This document shows, one piece after another, positions 1 to 9,406 of a stretch of 64,000 nt of DNA (positions within the stretch are counted from its first letter, which is position 1; each line of letters starts with the position of its first letter). The notes below the pieces were generated by a model. That model had not been told where the DNA came from. It did not search any database and saw only the letters and a program-made list of their open reading frames with translations. The position numbers and the translations under genes are program-made. The stretch covers positions 1,470,501 to 1,534,500 of the forward strand of contig JAGMUV010000002.1 of the NCBI GenBank assembly GCA_020744425.1, in the 5' to 3' direction. This stretch comes from Dactylonectria macrodidyma. Lineage: Eukaryota > Ascomycota > Sordariomycetes > Hypocreales > Nectriaceae.

Positions 1-304
1 CCTTCAGCCACCCAACCACGGATCTTGGTAGACGAATATCTTCGGTCTCGTCAGCTCCCCAATCGAACAGCGGCATGGCGTTGCCTACACGGAGTTGAGC
101 TGGCGGATTGAGAGTCTGGAGATTATACCCCTTTTGGACGGATTATGAACTACGATTGAATGAAGCCTGATGATGGGTGGTTTTGGCTGGAGTGGATATT
201 TGAAGCGGATATGGAACATCAAACGGATGAGACGTAGCGAAAGAGTTGATTGTTGCCAATTTGTACGTTGCGCGAGGGGTAGCCAACGAATTAATATGTT
301 TGCC
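1..304. other. left edge, 3' flank of TMEM205-like gene
   Basis: This stretch lies downstream of the minus-strand TMEM205-like gene and probably holds its 3' UTR. In plus frame 1 the sequence is open from base 1 to a TGA at 109-111, about 36 codons, which could be the tail of a gene entering from the left. No homology is recognisable, so it is not called as a gene. Nothing else is seen. Confidence 0.3.
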
Positions 305-1057
305 TTAAGCAAGGTCTGCAACAGAGAGAACCCTGCCTCCCAGGGTAAATCCGTACGCAACGGCCGCAAAGAAGGTCCCCATGTTGATCAGAGAAGAAAT
401 TCCGTGAAGTATGCCAAACTTCTTGTTGAGAGCTTTCATCTCATCTGAGTGAGGTCCCTGTGAGAACCAATCCTTGCCATCTCTCTTGGCTGGAAAGTCG
501 TTAGCATTCACCAATTATTACGGAGAAAGAGAAAACAAAACACACCCTGGCCACGTCGGTCCTTCATTGTCTTGGTCGTAGCGGGGAGGAGTATCACTAA
601 GTTGACAAGGCCGGTCAAGAACATGGTTGCGATGGGCACAAGAGAGTGCCACCGAGCAAAGTCACTGAGTAGTCCGGAGACGCCGGAATGGAGACCAATC
701 AACGCGTTACCGGGAAACGTGAGGGCGAGGACGACGGGGAGCGCCGTCTGCATCCCGAAGTAGATGGGGAAGAGCTGTTGCTGGATTGCCGAGAAGGCCG
801 GACGATCGACCGTCCTGAACATGACGATGCCATTAATGAAGGTCTACCCGAAAATGTGAGCAATCTGGAGGTGCCGAGGGAATTCGGAGAAGTTGGCTCT
901 CACATGGAAGAATGATGTTCCTAGAAGGGTTCCGTAACTGCGAGAGGTGAGCTATTGTCTGAGAGTGTGCATCATGTTGCATTGGTGGCTGAGATGCTCA
1001 CGAGATAATGTGATACGGAGCCCCCGAGAAAACGACTGCGCTGACAGTGCTCGCCAT
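305..1057 (-). CDS. TMEM205-like membrane protein (DUF4149)
   Basis: A predicted 190-residue multi-pass membrane protein of the TMEM205-like/DUF4149 family; its biochemical role in fungi is not established. Exons by splice signals: 1002-1057, 904-937, 546-843, 305-489. The introns are 64, 60 and 56 bp; the last has a textbook GCTAAC branch site. The start gives MASTVSAVVF followed by PYHIISYGTLLGTSFFH, then FINGIVMFRTVDRP after the second intron, which matches the family's opening 'GT.FF..FI.GI..F..L.R..F' pattern. About four hydrophobic segments are seen (near residues 17-39, 59-80, 95-118 and 160-180). The polar loop before the last one (KDWFSQGPHSDEMKALNKKF) is also typical. The second exon is only 34 bp. 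Divergent from Ku80. Confidence 0.82.
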
Positions 1058-1404
1058 TTTCCTGCTCTTTTGAAGTTCGCAATGGATTCAATATGGACAA
1101 GAAGACAATCGGAGGATGGTGGAATGCTTTTGATGAAACGGGCAGAGTTGCACCAAGGCAAGCAGGTGAGGTCATGTCTCCAACACCGAGGTCACCTGAC
1201 TTCGTGGCTTGAACGCGTCCCTGAGCACGGGCCCATCTCACGCCTGTGGCACATGGGTGCCTTCTGCCTAATTGAGGTCCAGGGTTCGCCAAGAGAACAC
1301 AATCGCGGTGGGATTCCATTTAAAGCGCCAGACTCGCCGACAGACGCCACTAATTCCTTACCGGCTGTCATTCATTCTCAAGATTTTCGCCATCGTAATA
1401 TAAG
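1058..1404. promoter_or_regulatory. divergent promoter, TMEM205-like / Ku80
   Basis: A 347-bp gap between divergent start codons. It must hold both promoters and 5' UTRs. No TATA box or other named element is convincing by eye. Confidence 0.5.
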
Positions 1405-3856
1405 ATGGCCGACAAGGAAGCGACCGTGTTTATCCTGGATCTGGGCTCGTCCATGGCCCAGATCAACAGTGACAGGTCAGAATCAGACCTCGATTGGAGT
1501 ATGCAGTATGTGTGGGACAAGATTACGGATATTGTCGCTGCGAGCCGAAAGACTCTCTGCGTTGGAGTGTTGGGATTGAGAAGCGACGAGACCGACAACA
1601 AGCTGCAGGACGATGAAGGATACGAAAACATTTCGGTGCTGCAGGAACTAGGACCAATGACGATGAGCTCCCTCAGGGAATTGCAGACGAAGATCAAACC
1701 GAGCAACACAGAGTTTGGTGATGCGGTTTCCGCTATTGTCCTGGCTGTGGACATGATTGACACCTTCACCAAGAAGCTCAAGTGGAACCGCAAAATCGTC
1801 CTCATCACCGATGGTCGGGGCCCAATTGATGACGACGATATCAGTGACATTTCTAAAAAGATGAACGACTCTAATATCCACCTGACAGTCTTGTAAGGCG
1901 ACTTGGTCATTTCGGTCGGACTATGCTGACAACCTAGGGGTGTGGATTTCGATGATCCTGAGTATGGCTTCAAGGAAGAGGACAAACCTTCAGGAAAGGT
2001 CAGAAAGAATGACAAGCGACTTTTTGCATCTCTGACCCCGCTCTAGGCACAGAATGAGAAGACTCTGAGGAAGCTAGTCGATGACTGCGAAAACGGTATT
2101 TTCGCGTCTATTGTGGAAGCAATCGACGAGATCGGTACCCCCCGAGTCAAATCTGTGAAACCCTACAAAACTTTCGACGGTGCTCTGACTCTTGGAGACC
2201 CAGTCAAGTTCCCAGCTGCCATGAGCATCAATGTGGAGAGATATTTCAAGACGCATCTTGCCCGACCTCTTGCAGCTAGTACTGTAGTCATCAAGTCTGA
2301 GCAAGGCGTGGGACCCCAGTCTACTGAAACGGTTGAAAGCGACGAAATGGAGGGTGTCGAATTTGCCGCAGTAAAGCAGGCTCGATCTTACAAGGTGAAT
2401 GACCCCGATGCGCCAGGCGGCAAGCGGGATGTCGAATTCGAGTCCCTTGCAAAGGGGTTCGAGTATGGCCGGACAGCTGTGCACATCAGCGAGTCGGAAT
2501 ACAACATCACCAAGATTGAAACGCAGAAGGGTTTTTCGATTGTGGGTTTTATCCCCTGCGTCAAGGTACGATATGTCATTCCAATTTGAAGATGCTGTGT
2601 TAAACCTAATACCCTTAGTACGAGCCGTTCCTCAACTTGGGCGAGGTTTGCGTCACCACGGCCCGCAAGGGCGATACCAAATCTGAAGTGGCTCTATCGT
2701 CACTAATTTGGGCAATATCCGAACTCGAGTCGTATGCCGTGGCTCGCATCGTCCCCAAAGACGGCAAAGAACCCCAGTTGGTGTTGTTGGCGCCTAATAT
2801 CGAACCAGACCTGGAGTGCTTGTACGATATTCCGCTGCCATTCGCGGAGGATATTCGCAGTTACCAATTCCCTCCCTTGGACCGGGTCATCACAGTCACT
2901 GGCCAGACGCTCACGAAGCATCGCTTCTTACCTACGGATGAACTCAACGACGCCATGAGTGACTATGTAGATGCTATGGATCTATCTATGTATGGAATCG
3001 ACGATGAAGGGTGCGTAACAAATCCTTGTCGTAATGTGAGTTGCTGACATCCTGAACAGAAACCCTGCTGAATATGTTCCTATCGAGGATACGTACAACC
3101 CTTCGATTCACCGGATCAACCACGCCGTAAAGTCGCGAGCAATTCACCCTGACATGCCCATCCCCGAAACACCATCCATCTTATTACGCTTCGAATCGCC
3201 ACCAGAAGACTTGATCGAGAGAGTTCAGAGCCGGATAGATGCTTTGATCGAATTGGCCGAAGTCAAGAAGGGTGAGTGAAATCCGCGCCCGTGATGAGCA
3301 AGCACTAACCAAAACCAAGTCCCCCCGAAAGCCAAAGGAAAACGTACGAGGGACGCGGTTAAGCCTATTTCTGGTCTTGACGTGGATGCCCTGCTTGGTG
3401 AAGGAGAGAAGGGCGACATTGACCCTGACAATGCCGTACCTGGTTTCAAGCAGGCGTTGGCCGTGACCGAAGAGCTTTCGGAAATTGAGGATGCCACAAA
3501 GCAGATGGGTGCCATTACTAATGCGCTGATCACAGAGAGCTTTGGGGATAGCAAATACGCCCAAGCTATGGAGTGCCTGGCTGTGATGCGGGAGGAGCTC
3601 ATCAACCTGGAAGAGCCAGGACTGTATAACACATATGTGCGCGACATGAAGAAGCAGCTGCTTTCTGGGGCACTTGGCGGCGACAGGCGCGACTTTTGGT
3701 TCAAAATACGGTGGACAAGGATGGGCCTGATCGAAAAGAAGCAGTCGGAGGTGTCGGATGTTACGCCTGAGGAGGTCGAGGAGGTAAGTGTTTGGTTCCT
3801 TCTATCCGATATTTACAAGCAAGCTAACAACCACGCAGTTTTATAAGTCCAGGTAG
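1405..3856 (+). CDS. ku80: Ku80, DNA end-binding subunit of the Ku heterodimer
   Basis: Ku80 pairs with Ku70 to ring DNA ends and start non-homologous end joining; it acts in the nucleus and at telomeres. Predicted 717 residues, the usual fungal length. Exons: 1405-1892, 1938-1998, 2047-2565, 2619-3010, 3060-3271, 3320-3783, 3839-3856; the introns are 45-55 bp and every junction keeps frame. The N-terminus (MADKEATVFILDLGSSM) is the von Willebrand-A-like alpha/beta domain, with LITDGRG near residues 134-140. The middle region (GFIPCVKYEPFLNLG, then AVARIVPKDGKEPQLVLLAP) is the Ku DNA-binding barrel. A helical arm follows and the protein ends FYKSR. The last coding exon carries only six codons including the stop. 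Neurospora calls this gene mus-52. No defect is seen. Confidence 0.95.
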
Positions 3857-4436
3857 ATGAGGAATGTATCATGCCACGTGATTCTGCGATCTATTTCTTG
3901 TGCGGTGCCTGGAGAATGGGATGATCTTTTTGACAAGCATTTTCTGTCATACCCAACTCCTAATGCACCTGTCCGACAAATGATGTTTGATGCGTTGGGA
4001 AATCACACTCGCCAAGTCAATACCGGGAGGAAGGGAATAATAGCAAATTAAGAGAGGAAAAAACCGAAATGAATGCAAGTACCCTGGCCATGTGATTGGA
4101 TTTTGGCGACTTACTTCTCCCCGCTGATGCAAACGGTTTTTTTTTGCGCGAATCAATGAAGGTGGTCGCTTGGTGGTTTGTCCTACTCCATGTGCATCAG
4201 TCCTAAGTCCCGCCTAAGCCTCAGCTGCCTACCCGTCGCTTTGGTGACTCTTGCTCAAGTCCTTGTGCCCTTTCTGCCACTCGCACCTCACCTCGCGTTT
4301 TCTTCTCCTTCACCCTCAACTTCTAGCAACCACACGATATCGAAACAGTTTCTCCTGCATCTCGATAACTCGTGCAGAACTCCCTCAGTGTTTCACATTA
4401 CCTAACCCATTAGGCTTGTCTGTGCTGCGTTTCTAC
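3857..4436. other. intergenic, Ku80 3' flank and promoter of next gene
   Basis: A 580-bp gap between two tandem plus-strand genes. It should contain the Ku80 3' UTR and the promoter of the Gfd2-like gene. The last 180 bases are pyrimidine-rich, as is common in fungal 5' leaders. A T-run lies near 4138-4146. No gene is seen. Confidence 0.4.
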
Positions 4437-6075
4437 ATGTCTCTTGAAGAGCGCTTAGGGAAGCTTCAGCTGCTTCTAGGCAAGCAAGTGAGCCTCGTTG
4501 ATCCCCCGAAAGCCACAGAATCATCTGCGAACATGGAACCAACGGAACCGACAACCGATTCACAGACACAGGATGCAACGAATTCAGAAGGCCGTGCTCA
4601 TTCTACCAATAACCCGAGACACCAGCGCACGGCGTCCGACATGGCAGAAGATCGAGCTCGAGCGAGATGGCACCAAGAGGCTTTCGACTGCTCAGGATTT
4701 CGCGTTGGCGAACCACTTGACGAGAATGTACACTTCTGTCCCTTGAAGGCGATGGTGACTTATCCTGAGCGCTTTATTGGCAAAGCAAACAAACCTCTTG
4801 TGTGTGTTGATCTCGAAGAGGTGTGGTAGTCTGCCACTGACACGAGAACATAGGCAAAGCCCTTTTTTGAAAGGATTTTGTTAGACAGAGTCTGGGATTT
4901 GTATGACAGGATTCTCTCCAGTTCACGCTTGATGCTAACTGCTATAGCTTCTACCTGCACGACCCAAGGGATTCGACACGGGATCCATACCTCTTGGTGC
5001 CGACGACACAATTTGAAGCCTTCTTGGACGACATCAACGCCAAACTTGGCATCTCGCTGAAAATCCCCATTGGCGTCAACGAGGGTCGGTTTGCTCTCAA
5101 ATTTGGCCAAGGAGGCACACCACGACCACGGTACCTCAGACGGTCTGAAGACGAAACTGCACTGGATATTAGGCCATGGCCTCCTATCAACTCTGGCGAC
5201 ATACAGCGATTCGACGAGGCCACAATGCAAATGAAAGACGACTGGATCGCCAATATGCAGTTGGTCAAGACCGGGCTCAGCGCCAAGGGCAAGGGCAACA
5301 CTGCGAAGGCAGCACGGAAGAAACGCGATCGAGAGGACATGCTTCGCGACGCGCAAGAGTACCTCGGTTTAAGAGGCGTAATGTCAACTCAAAACGTGGT
5401 ATTCATCTGTGTAGATGTTGAAGCGATTGAAAGGCCACCGAATCCCATCTCTGAGATCGGATTGGCGATTCTCGACACAAACGACATTTGCAACATTGCA
5501 CCTGGTCCAGGTGGTCAGAATTGGTGGACCTCGATCAATTGCCACCACCTCAGAGTCTGGGAGTATTCGGGATTGAGAAACTCGCAATATGTGCATGGAT
5601 GCCCTGATTCCTTTGACTTTGGGTGAGCAATTTATTTCATGTCGTCTGGTACCTGGATGCTATTTACTAACACATCCTACCTAGGTCAAGCACGTTCCCT
5701 CGGAAAAAAGATGTCCGTAGGGCAATAATGGCGATTCTGGCTCCATACATCAATGCGTCGCGAAATCTTGTTCTTGTTGGACATGACATCTCTCAGGATA
5801 TCCGATATCTTGAAACCCTTGGTATACGCTTGGTGAATTTGAAGAATCTCACCAGGCAGGTTGATACGCAAGAGATGTGCCAGGCGTGGCAGAATGAGAC
5901 GCAAGGGCGAGGACTGGGCAAGATACTGTCCCAACTGGAAATCCCCAGTAAGAACCTTCACAACGCGGGGAATGATGCCTACTACACAGTTTGCGCCATG
6001 TTCGGGATTGCAGTTGCGCAAATTCGAGAGCAAGAGGAGAAGTTGAAGGAGAAACATGAAATCGTCTCCAATTAA
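4437..6075 (+). CDS. Gfd2/YDR514C-like protein with DEDDh nuclease fold
   Basis: A predicted 491-residue protein whose C-terminal half has the RNase H-like fold shared by yeast Gfd2 and YDR514C. Gfd2 was linked genetically to mRNA export through Dbp5. Exons: 4437-4799, 4854-4900, 4948-5622, 5685-6075. The 5' site at 4800 was chosen over one at 4821 because the latter would leave a 33-bp intron. The DEDDh acidic set appears complete: D293 and E295 in FICVDVEAIE, D396 in GHDISQDIRYL, and H454 plus D459 in HNAGNDAYYT. An upstream domain (VWDFFYLHDPRD...DPYLLVPTTQFE) is conserved in fungal relatives. Translation could also begin in frame upstream, but 4437 is the first well-placed ATG. True nuclease activity is inferred, not shown. 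Confidence 0.85.
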
Positions 6076-6409
6076 GGGACACAGTGACCGTTGAGAAGGA
6101 GTTGCAAAGAAGAGAGCGGGCACATGGCCCTTTGTTTATGTATTGTTACAACATTTATCTAATAAAGCTCGACGTGCTCTTTCTCATAGGAGCTTCCGTA
6201 TGAACCACAAAACGCCTTCGCTATGGAAACAAGTAGTGTACAGTATACACCGCGCGCAGTGAGCCACCTTTTGTGTTGTATTTTGTGTCGTAAATCTGGC
6301 CGTCTATCAGGTGTATTTGTAGCGCGAGCAAATCGAAGCCTGACGGGCGGCACTTGGGGAAGAGGAGTCCCAAGTTGGGTTGGCTGATCGGTCATGTCGC
6401 GATTCGAGG
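6076..6409. other. convergent 3' flanks
   Basis: A 334-bp gap between convergent genes (Gfd2-like on plus, Pam18 on minus). It probably contains both 3' UTRs, including the AATAAA at 6161. No gene is seen. Confidence 0.4.
6161..6166 (+). terminator. AATAAA polyadenylation signal
   Basis: An exact AATAAA 86 bases after the stop of the Gfd2-like gene, well placed as its polyadenylation signal. Fungal signals are degenerate, so this is only suggestive. Confidence 0.35.
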
Positions 6410-6840
6410 TCAGGTCTGTTTGTCTAGCAACTCCTTTGCCTCGTTGACCTTGGTCGCTAGGTAGGGGCTGCCGCCTCGATCGGGGTGGTTGAGGAGCATG
6501 AGGTTTCGGTGGGCCTTGCGGACCTTGTCCTTGGTGATGGAGCGCTCACTGCACATACTGTTAGCGGGTGGACGGGGTACCAGCGTCTCGGGCGAGACCT
6601 ACTTGAGGGAGAGAATGAGGGAAGCCTCCTTCTTGGTCATCTTGGTCTCGAAGCCGCCCTTATAAAATGCCTTGCCCATGGCACCGACACCCCCGCGAGA
6701 ACGTCTCCATGCAACAAGTCCGGCTCGGCCCTGCGATTTTTGGTTAGGGTATGACCCATGGTAGAGCATGGCAGAGTTGATAAACGTACCAGGAAGGCGG
6801 CAACGGCAGCACCAGCACCCAAAGCGAAAACAGAGGCCAT
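6410..6840 (-). CDS. PAM18: Pam18/Tim14, J-protein of the mitochondrial import motor
   Basis: Pam18 stimulates mitochondrial Hsp70 at the TIM23 channel (PAM motor) and sits in the inner membrane. Exons on minus: 6790-6840, 6603-6730, 6410-6548, giving 105 residues, typical of the short fungal form. Residues 1-17 ([17 protein letters not shown]) form the membrane segment and are encoded by exon 1 alone. A basic stretch follows, then [15 protein letters not shown] and the J domain. The J domain carries the catalytic HPD motif within [20 protein letters not shown]. The 59-bp and 54-bp introns keep frame. Divergent from Rlp24, 298 bp away. Confidence 0.93.
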
Positions 6841-7138
6841 TTTGAATTTGATATGGTTTGCGCAAAGATACGGCTTTGGAGGTGGTATTGGGAATCCTGG
6901 ATCTAGATGGCAAATCGTAAAGTTTGCTCAAGTTTTCCGGGGGACGCCGGCGCGGACCGGAGGTGACGGATTATCTGTTTCCCCGCCTTCCTATCGATAG
7001 CGGACGGGACCCACAGCGGTGGGTGGCCGAACAAAAATTTCTTGAGAGAGACAGAGGGACGCAAAAGTGCGGTATCACCAGCGGGGCCGGACAAAGAATT
7101 GAAGCTGTTCTGGTCTTGAAGACCAACACACCGACAAA
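6841..7138. promoter_or_regulatory. divergent promoter, PAM18 / RLP24
   Basis: Only 298 bp separate the two start codons, so both transcripts must share this region for initiation. No TATA box is evident. Confidence 0.55.
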
Positions 7139-8016
7139 ATGAGGTGAGTTTTGCATATGAAAAGCTTGAGAAAGGGATCTTTAAATGAACGGGGTGTTGA
7201 GCTTACAGACCCAGCACTCGCTGCGGGAATGCTGCTTCACTACGGACTGTTGAAGCTGCCTCATGCTTCATGGACAATCGCTAATTAATTGCTTCAGAAT
7301 CGAGACTTGTTACTTCTGTAGTCGCCCTGCGTACCCTAGCAAGGGCATAACCTTTGTCCGCAACGATGCTCGCGTTTTCCGTTTCTGCCGCAGCAAGTGC
7401 CACAAGAACGTACGTCTACAGATTCCGATGCCAGCGGGATGATGGGTCATGGATGGCTAACAGCGGCCTACAGTTCAAGATGAAGCGTAACCCCCGCAAG
7501 CTCAAGTGGACAAAGGCCTTCCGAAAGGCTGCCGGCAAGGAGATGACGGTCGACTCGACCCTGCAATTCGCCGTCCGTCGCAACGAGCCCGTTCGCTACG
7601 ATCGCGACCTCATGGGCAAGACCCTCAAGGCCATGGAGCGCGTGTCCGAGATCCGCTCCCGTCGCGAGCGCGTCTTCTACAAGAAGCGAATGGCCGGCAA
7701 GAAGGAGCGCGAGCTGGCAATTGCCCGCAAACTGGTCGCCGAAAACGAGCATCTCCTGCCCCGCCTGCGCGGCAGCGAGAAGCGCCGTCTGCGCGAGCAG
7801 GGTCTTACCGAGGAGGAGATCGACGAGATCGAACCCGAGCGCGAGCGTGCCAAGGCCTTTGGTGGTGAGAAGAAGCGGGTTGCCATTGCGCTGGAGCACG
7901 ACGACGACGACGAGGATGTGGACGAGGACGAGATGGATGACGGCTCGGACGATGATGACGAAGGCGATGTTGACGTTGAGGGCATGGATGTCGAAGGCAT
8001 GGAGGTAGACGTTTGA
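7139..8016 (+). CDS. RLP24: Rlp24, 60S ribosome biogenesis factor
   Basis: Rlp24 holds the place of ribosomal protein eL24 on pre-60S particles and recruits the AAA ATPase Drg1 in the cytoplasm. Exons: 7139-7143, 7298-7409, 7474-8016, giving 219 residues. Exon 1 is only ATGAG, followed by a 154-bp intron. The junction makes [18 protein letters not shown]. The zinc ribbon is complete: C-x2-C (CYFC) and C-x3-C (FCRSKC). After [14 protein letters not shown] comes the extended basic, coiled C-terminal region that distinguishes Rlp24 from true eL24. The protein ends in an acidic, Asp-rich tail with two [10 protein letters not shown]-like units. Codon use is GC-biased, as expected for a highly expressed gene. 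Confidence 0.95.
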
Positions 8017-9406
8017 AACCGAGGATGAGGAAACGCCAGAGCCGAGAGTCCATGGAACCAAAATTTACACACGTGTCTGAGAAGAAGGGCATTGGTGGGC
8101 AGGCGTTATGGTGTTTTGATGCAAGGCATACCACGGGCGTTGGGATATACGTTACTGGCTTCTGGCACAGTGCAGTACAGCGAAGTGCAACACGATAGAG
8201 AACCCCGTTGATGAGGAGGGTCGATCCGGTTCCTCTCCAGGAGGTGAGATATGAAGAATGTCTTTACTCGAGGAACAGGATCGAAATGGTTTAGCAAGTC
8301 GCGGATGATGGTTGGATGAAGCCAAACACCATCAAGTCGATCAGCTGGCCCCCCTTTGAGTTGTCTACTGCGTACCTAGGTATGTAGACGTTGTCTCGAG
8401 ATGTCTTGAGGTGTCTCAACGAGCAACGCGAGGAACTAAGAACATACTCTTGACGGCCGGAATTGAATAAAAATTAGTATTGATTGCCTGCAAACAAAAT
8501 TGTATTCTACCTGTCACTGTCAAGTACATGGGTACTATTGCGTGTTCAAGTAGTGAGGGTTCATGGGTTGGTGAAGGCTGTGAGAGTGTCATGCGCGTTG
8601 TGTCAGCAGGACACACCTCAGTGGTCAGTCAGGGGCCTAGGTAGTAAACTAATTGCTAGGTACCGACCTAGGCGTTGGGAATGACAATCATCCCTCAGTT
8701 TGGCGCTGGATTGCTGCAAGTCTCTGAATTGCATTGACCACCTTGGGCTTGTACTGCAACTAGTCAGCTTAAACTAATCCTCCCTTGGCCCTTTTTACCC
8801 GCAAAAGGACCGGCAGCAGAGTGAAGGAAACCAGAGCAAATCCAATCGCCTGCGTGTGGTTGGACACAACTGCCGGGGGGACATGGATTCCTCGATAAGC
8901 TCGCGCCCGCATATTGCCGCCTCTCAAAGCGCACACGAAATATTGATACCAGTCGGACAAGGAAGGACGAGGAGCCATTTCGGACAGCTCGGGGAGCTTA
9001 TCATTGCGCCTTGGGCCCTGCATGTCTCACATTGCCGCGGCCTGTTCGACCCGTAACGCTTTTGTGGCTCAAGATGGCTTTGTGCTCACTGCTCAAGACA
9101 GCTGCCGATCACCCTTCTTCCCCTAAAGAACTACCCGCTCTCTAAACCCGATCCTTCCCCGGATTATCGCTGGCCTTATTCTGTGATTCTAACCGCCCGG
9201 GGCTTTTCTTCCTATTTGATTCCCCAGGATTAGACTGAATCGTCCAAGTCTCCATCGACTGGGGGTTGTTGACGCTTCGCTGTCTAGTAGACGTTTGTTT
9301 AATTGCTTTTTCCCACGGCCTCGCCCGACGCTAGAACACTTCTGCCGAACCGGTTGGTATCTTGAGCTTTCTCAGAAACGCAGCCGACCGCTTTTTCTAC
9401 GCCATC
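8017..9406. other. intergenic, 1.4 kb
   Basis: The gap between Rlp24 and the hydrolase. It contains the palindrome TACCTAGGTA (8373-8382) and further CTAGGTA-type motifs near 8636-8675. Open frames here look random in composition and carry no recognisable domain. The last 300 bases should hold the promoter and 5' UTR of the hydrolase. Confidence 0.4.

Noticed and set aside
1..111. Open plus-strand frame at the left edge
   Set aside because: Too short and without recognisable homology to call as the tail of a gene.
4821..4853. 33-bp intron in the Gfd2-like gene
   Set aside because: Below the usual minimum for fungal introns; the donor at 4800 gives 54 bp and a better match to relatives.
7468..8061. 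Antisense open frames of 131-197 residues over RLP24
   Set aside because: Shadows of a codon-biased coding exon.
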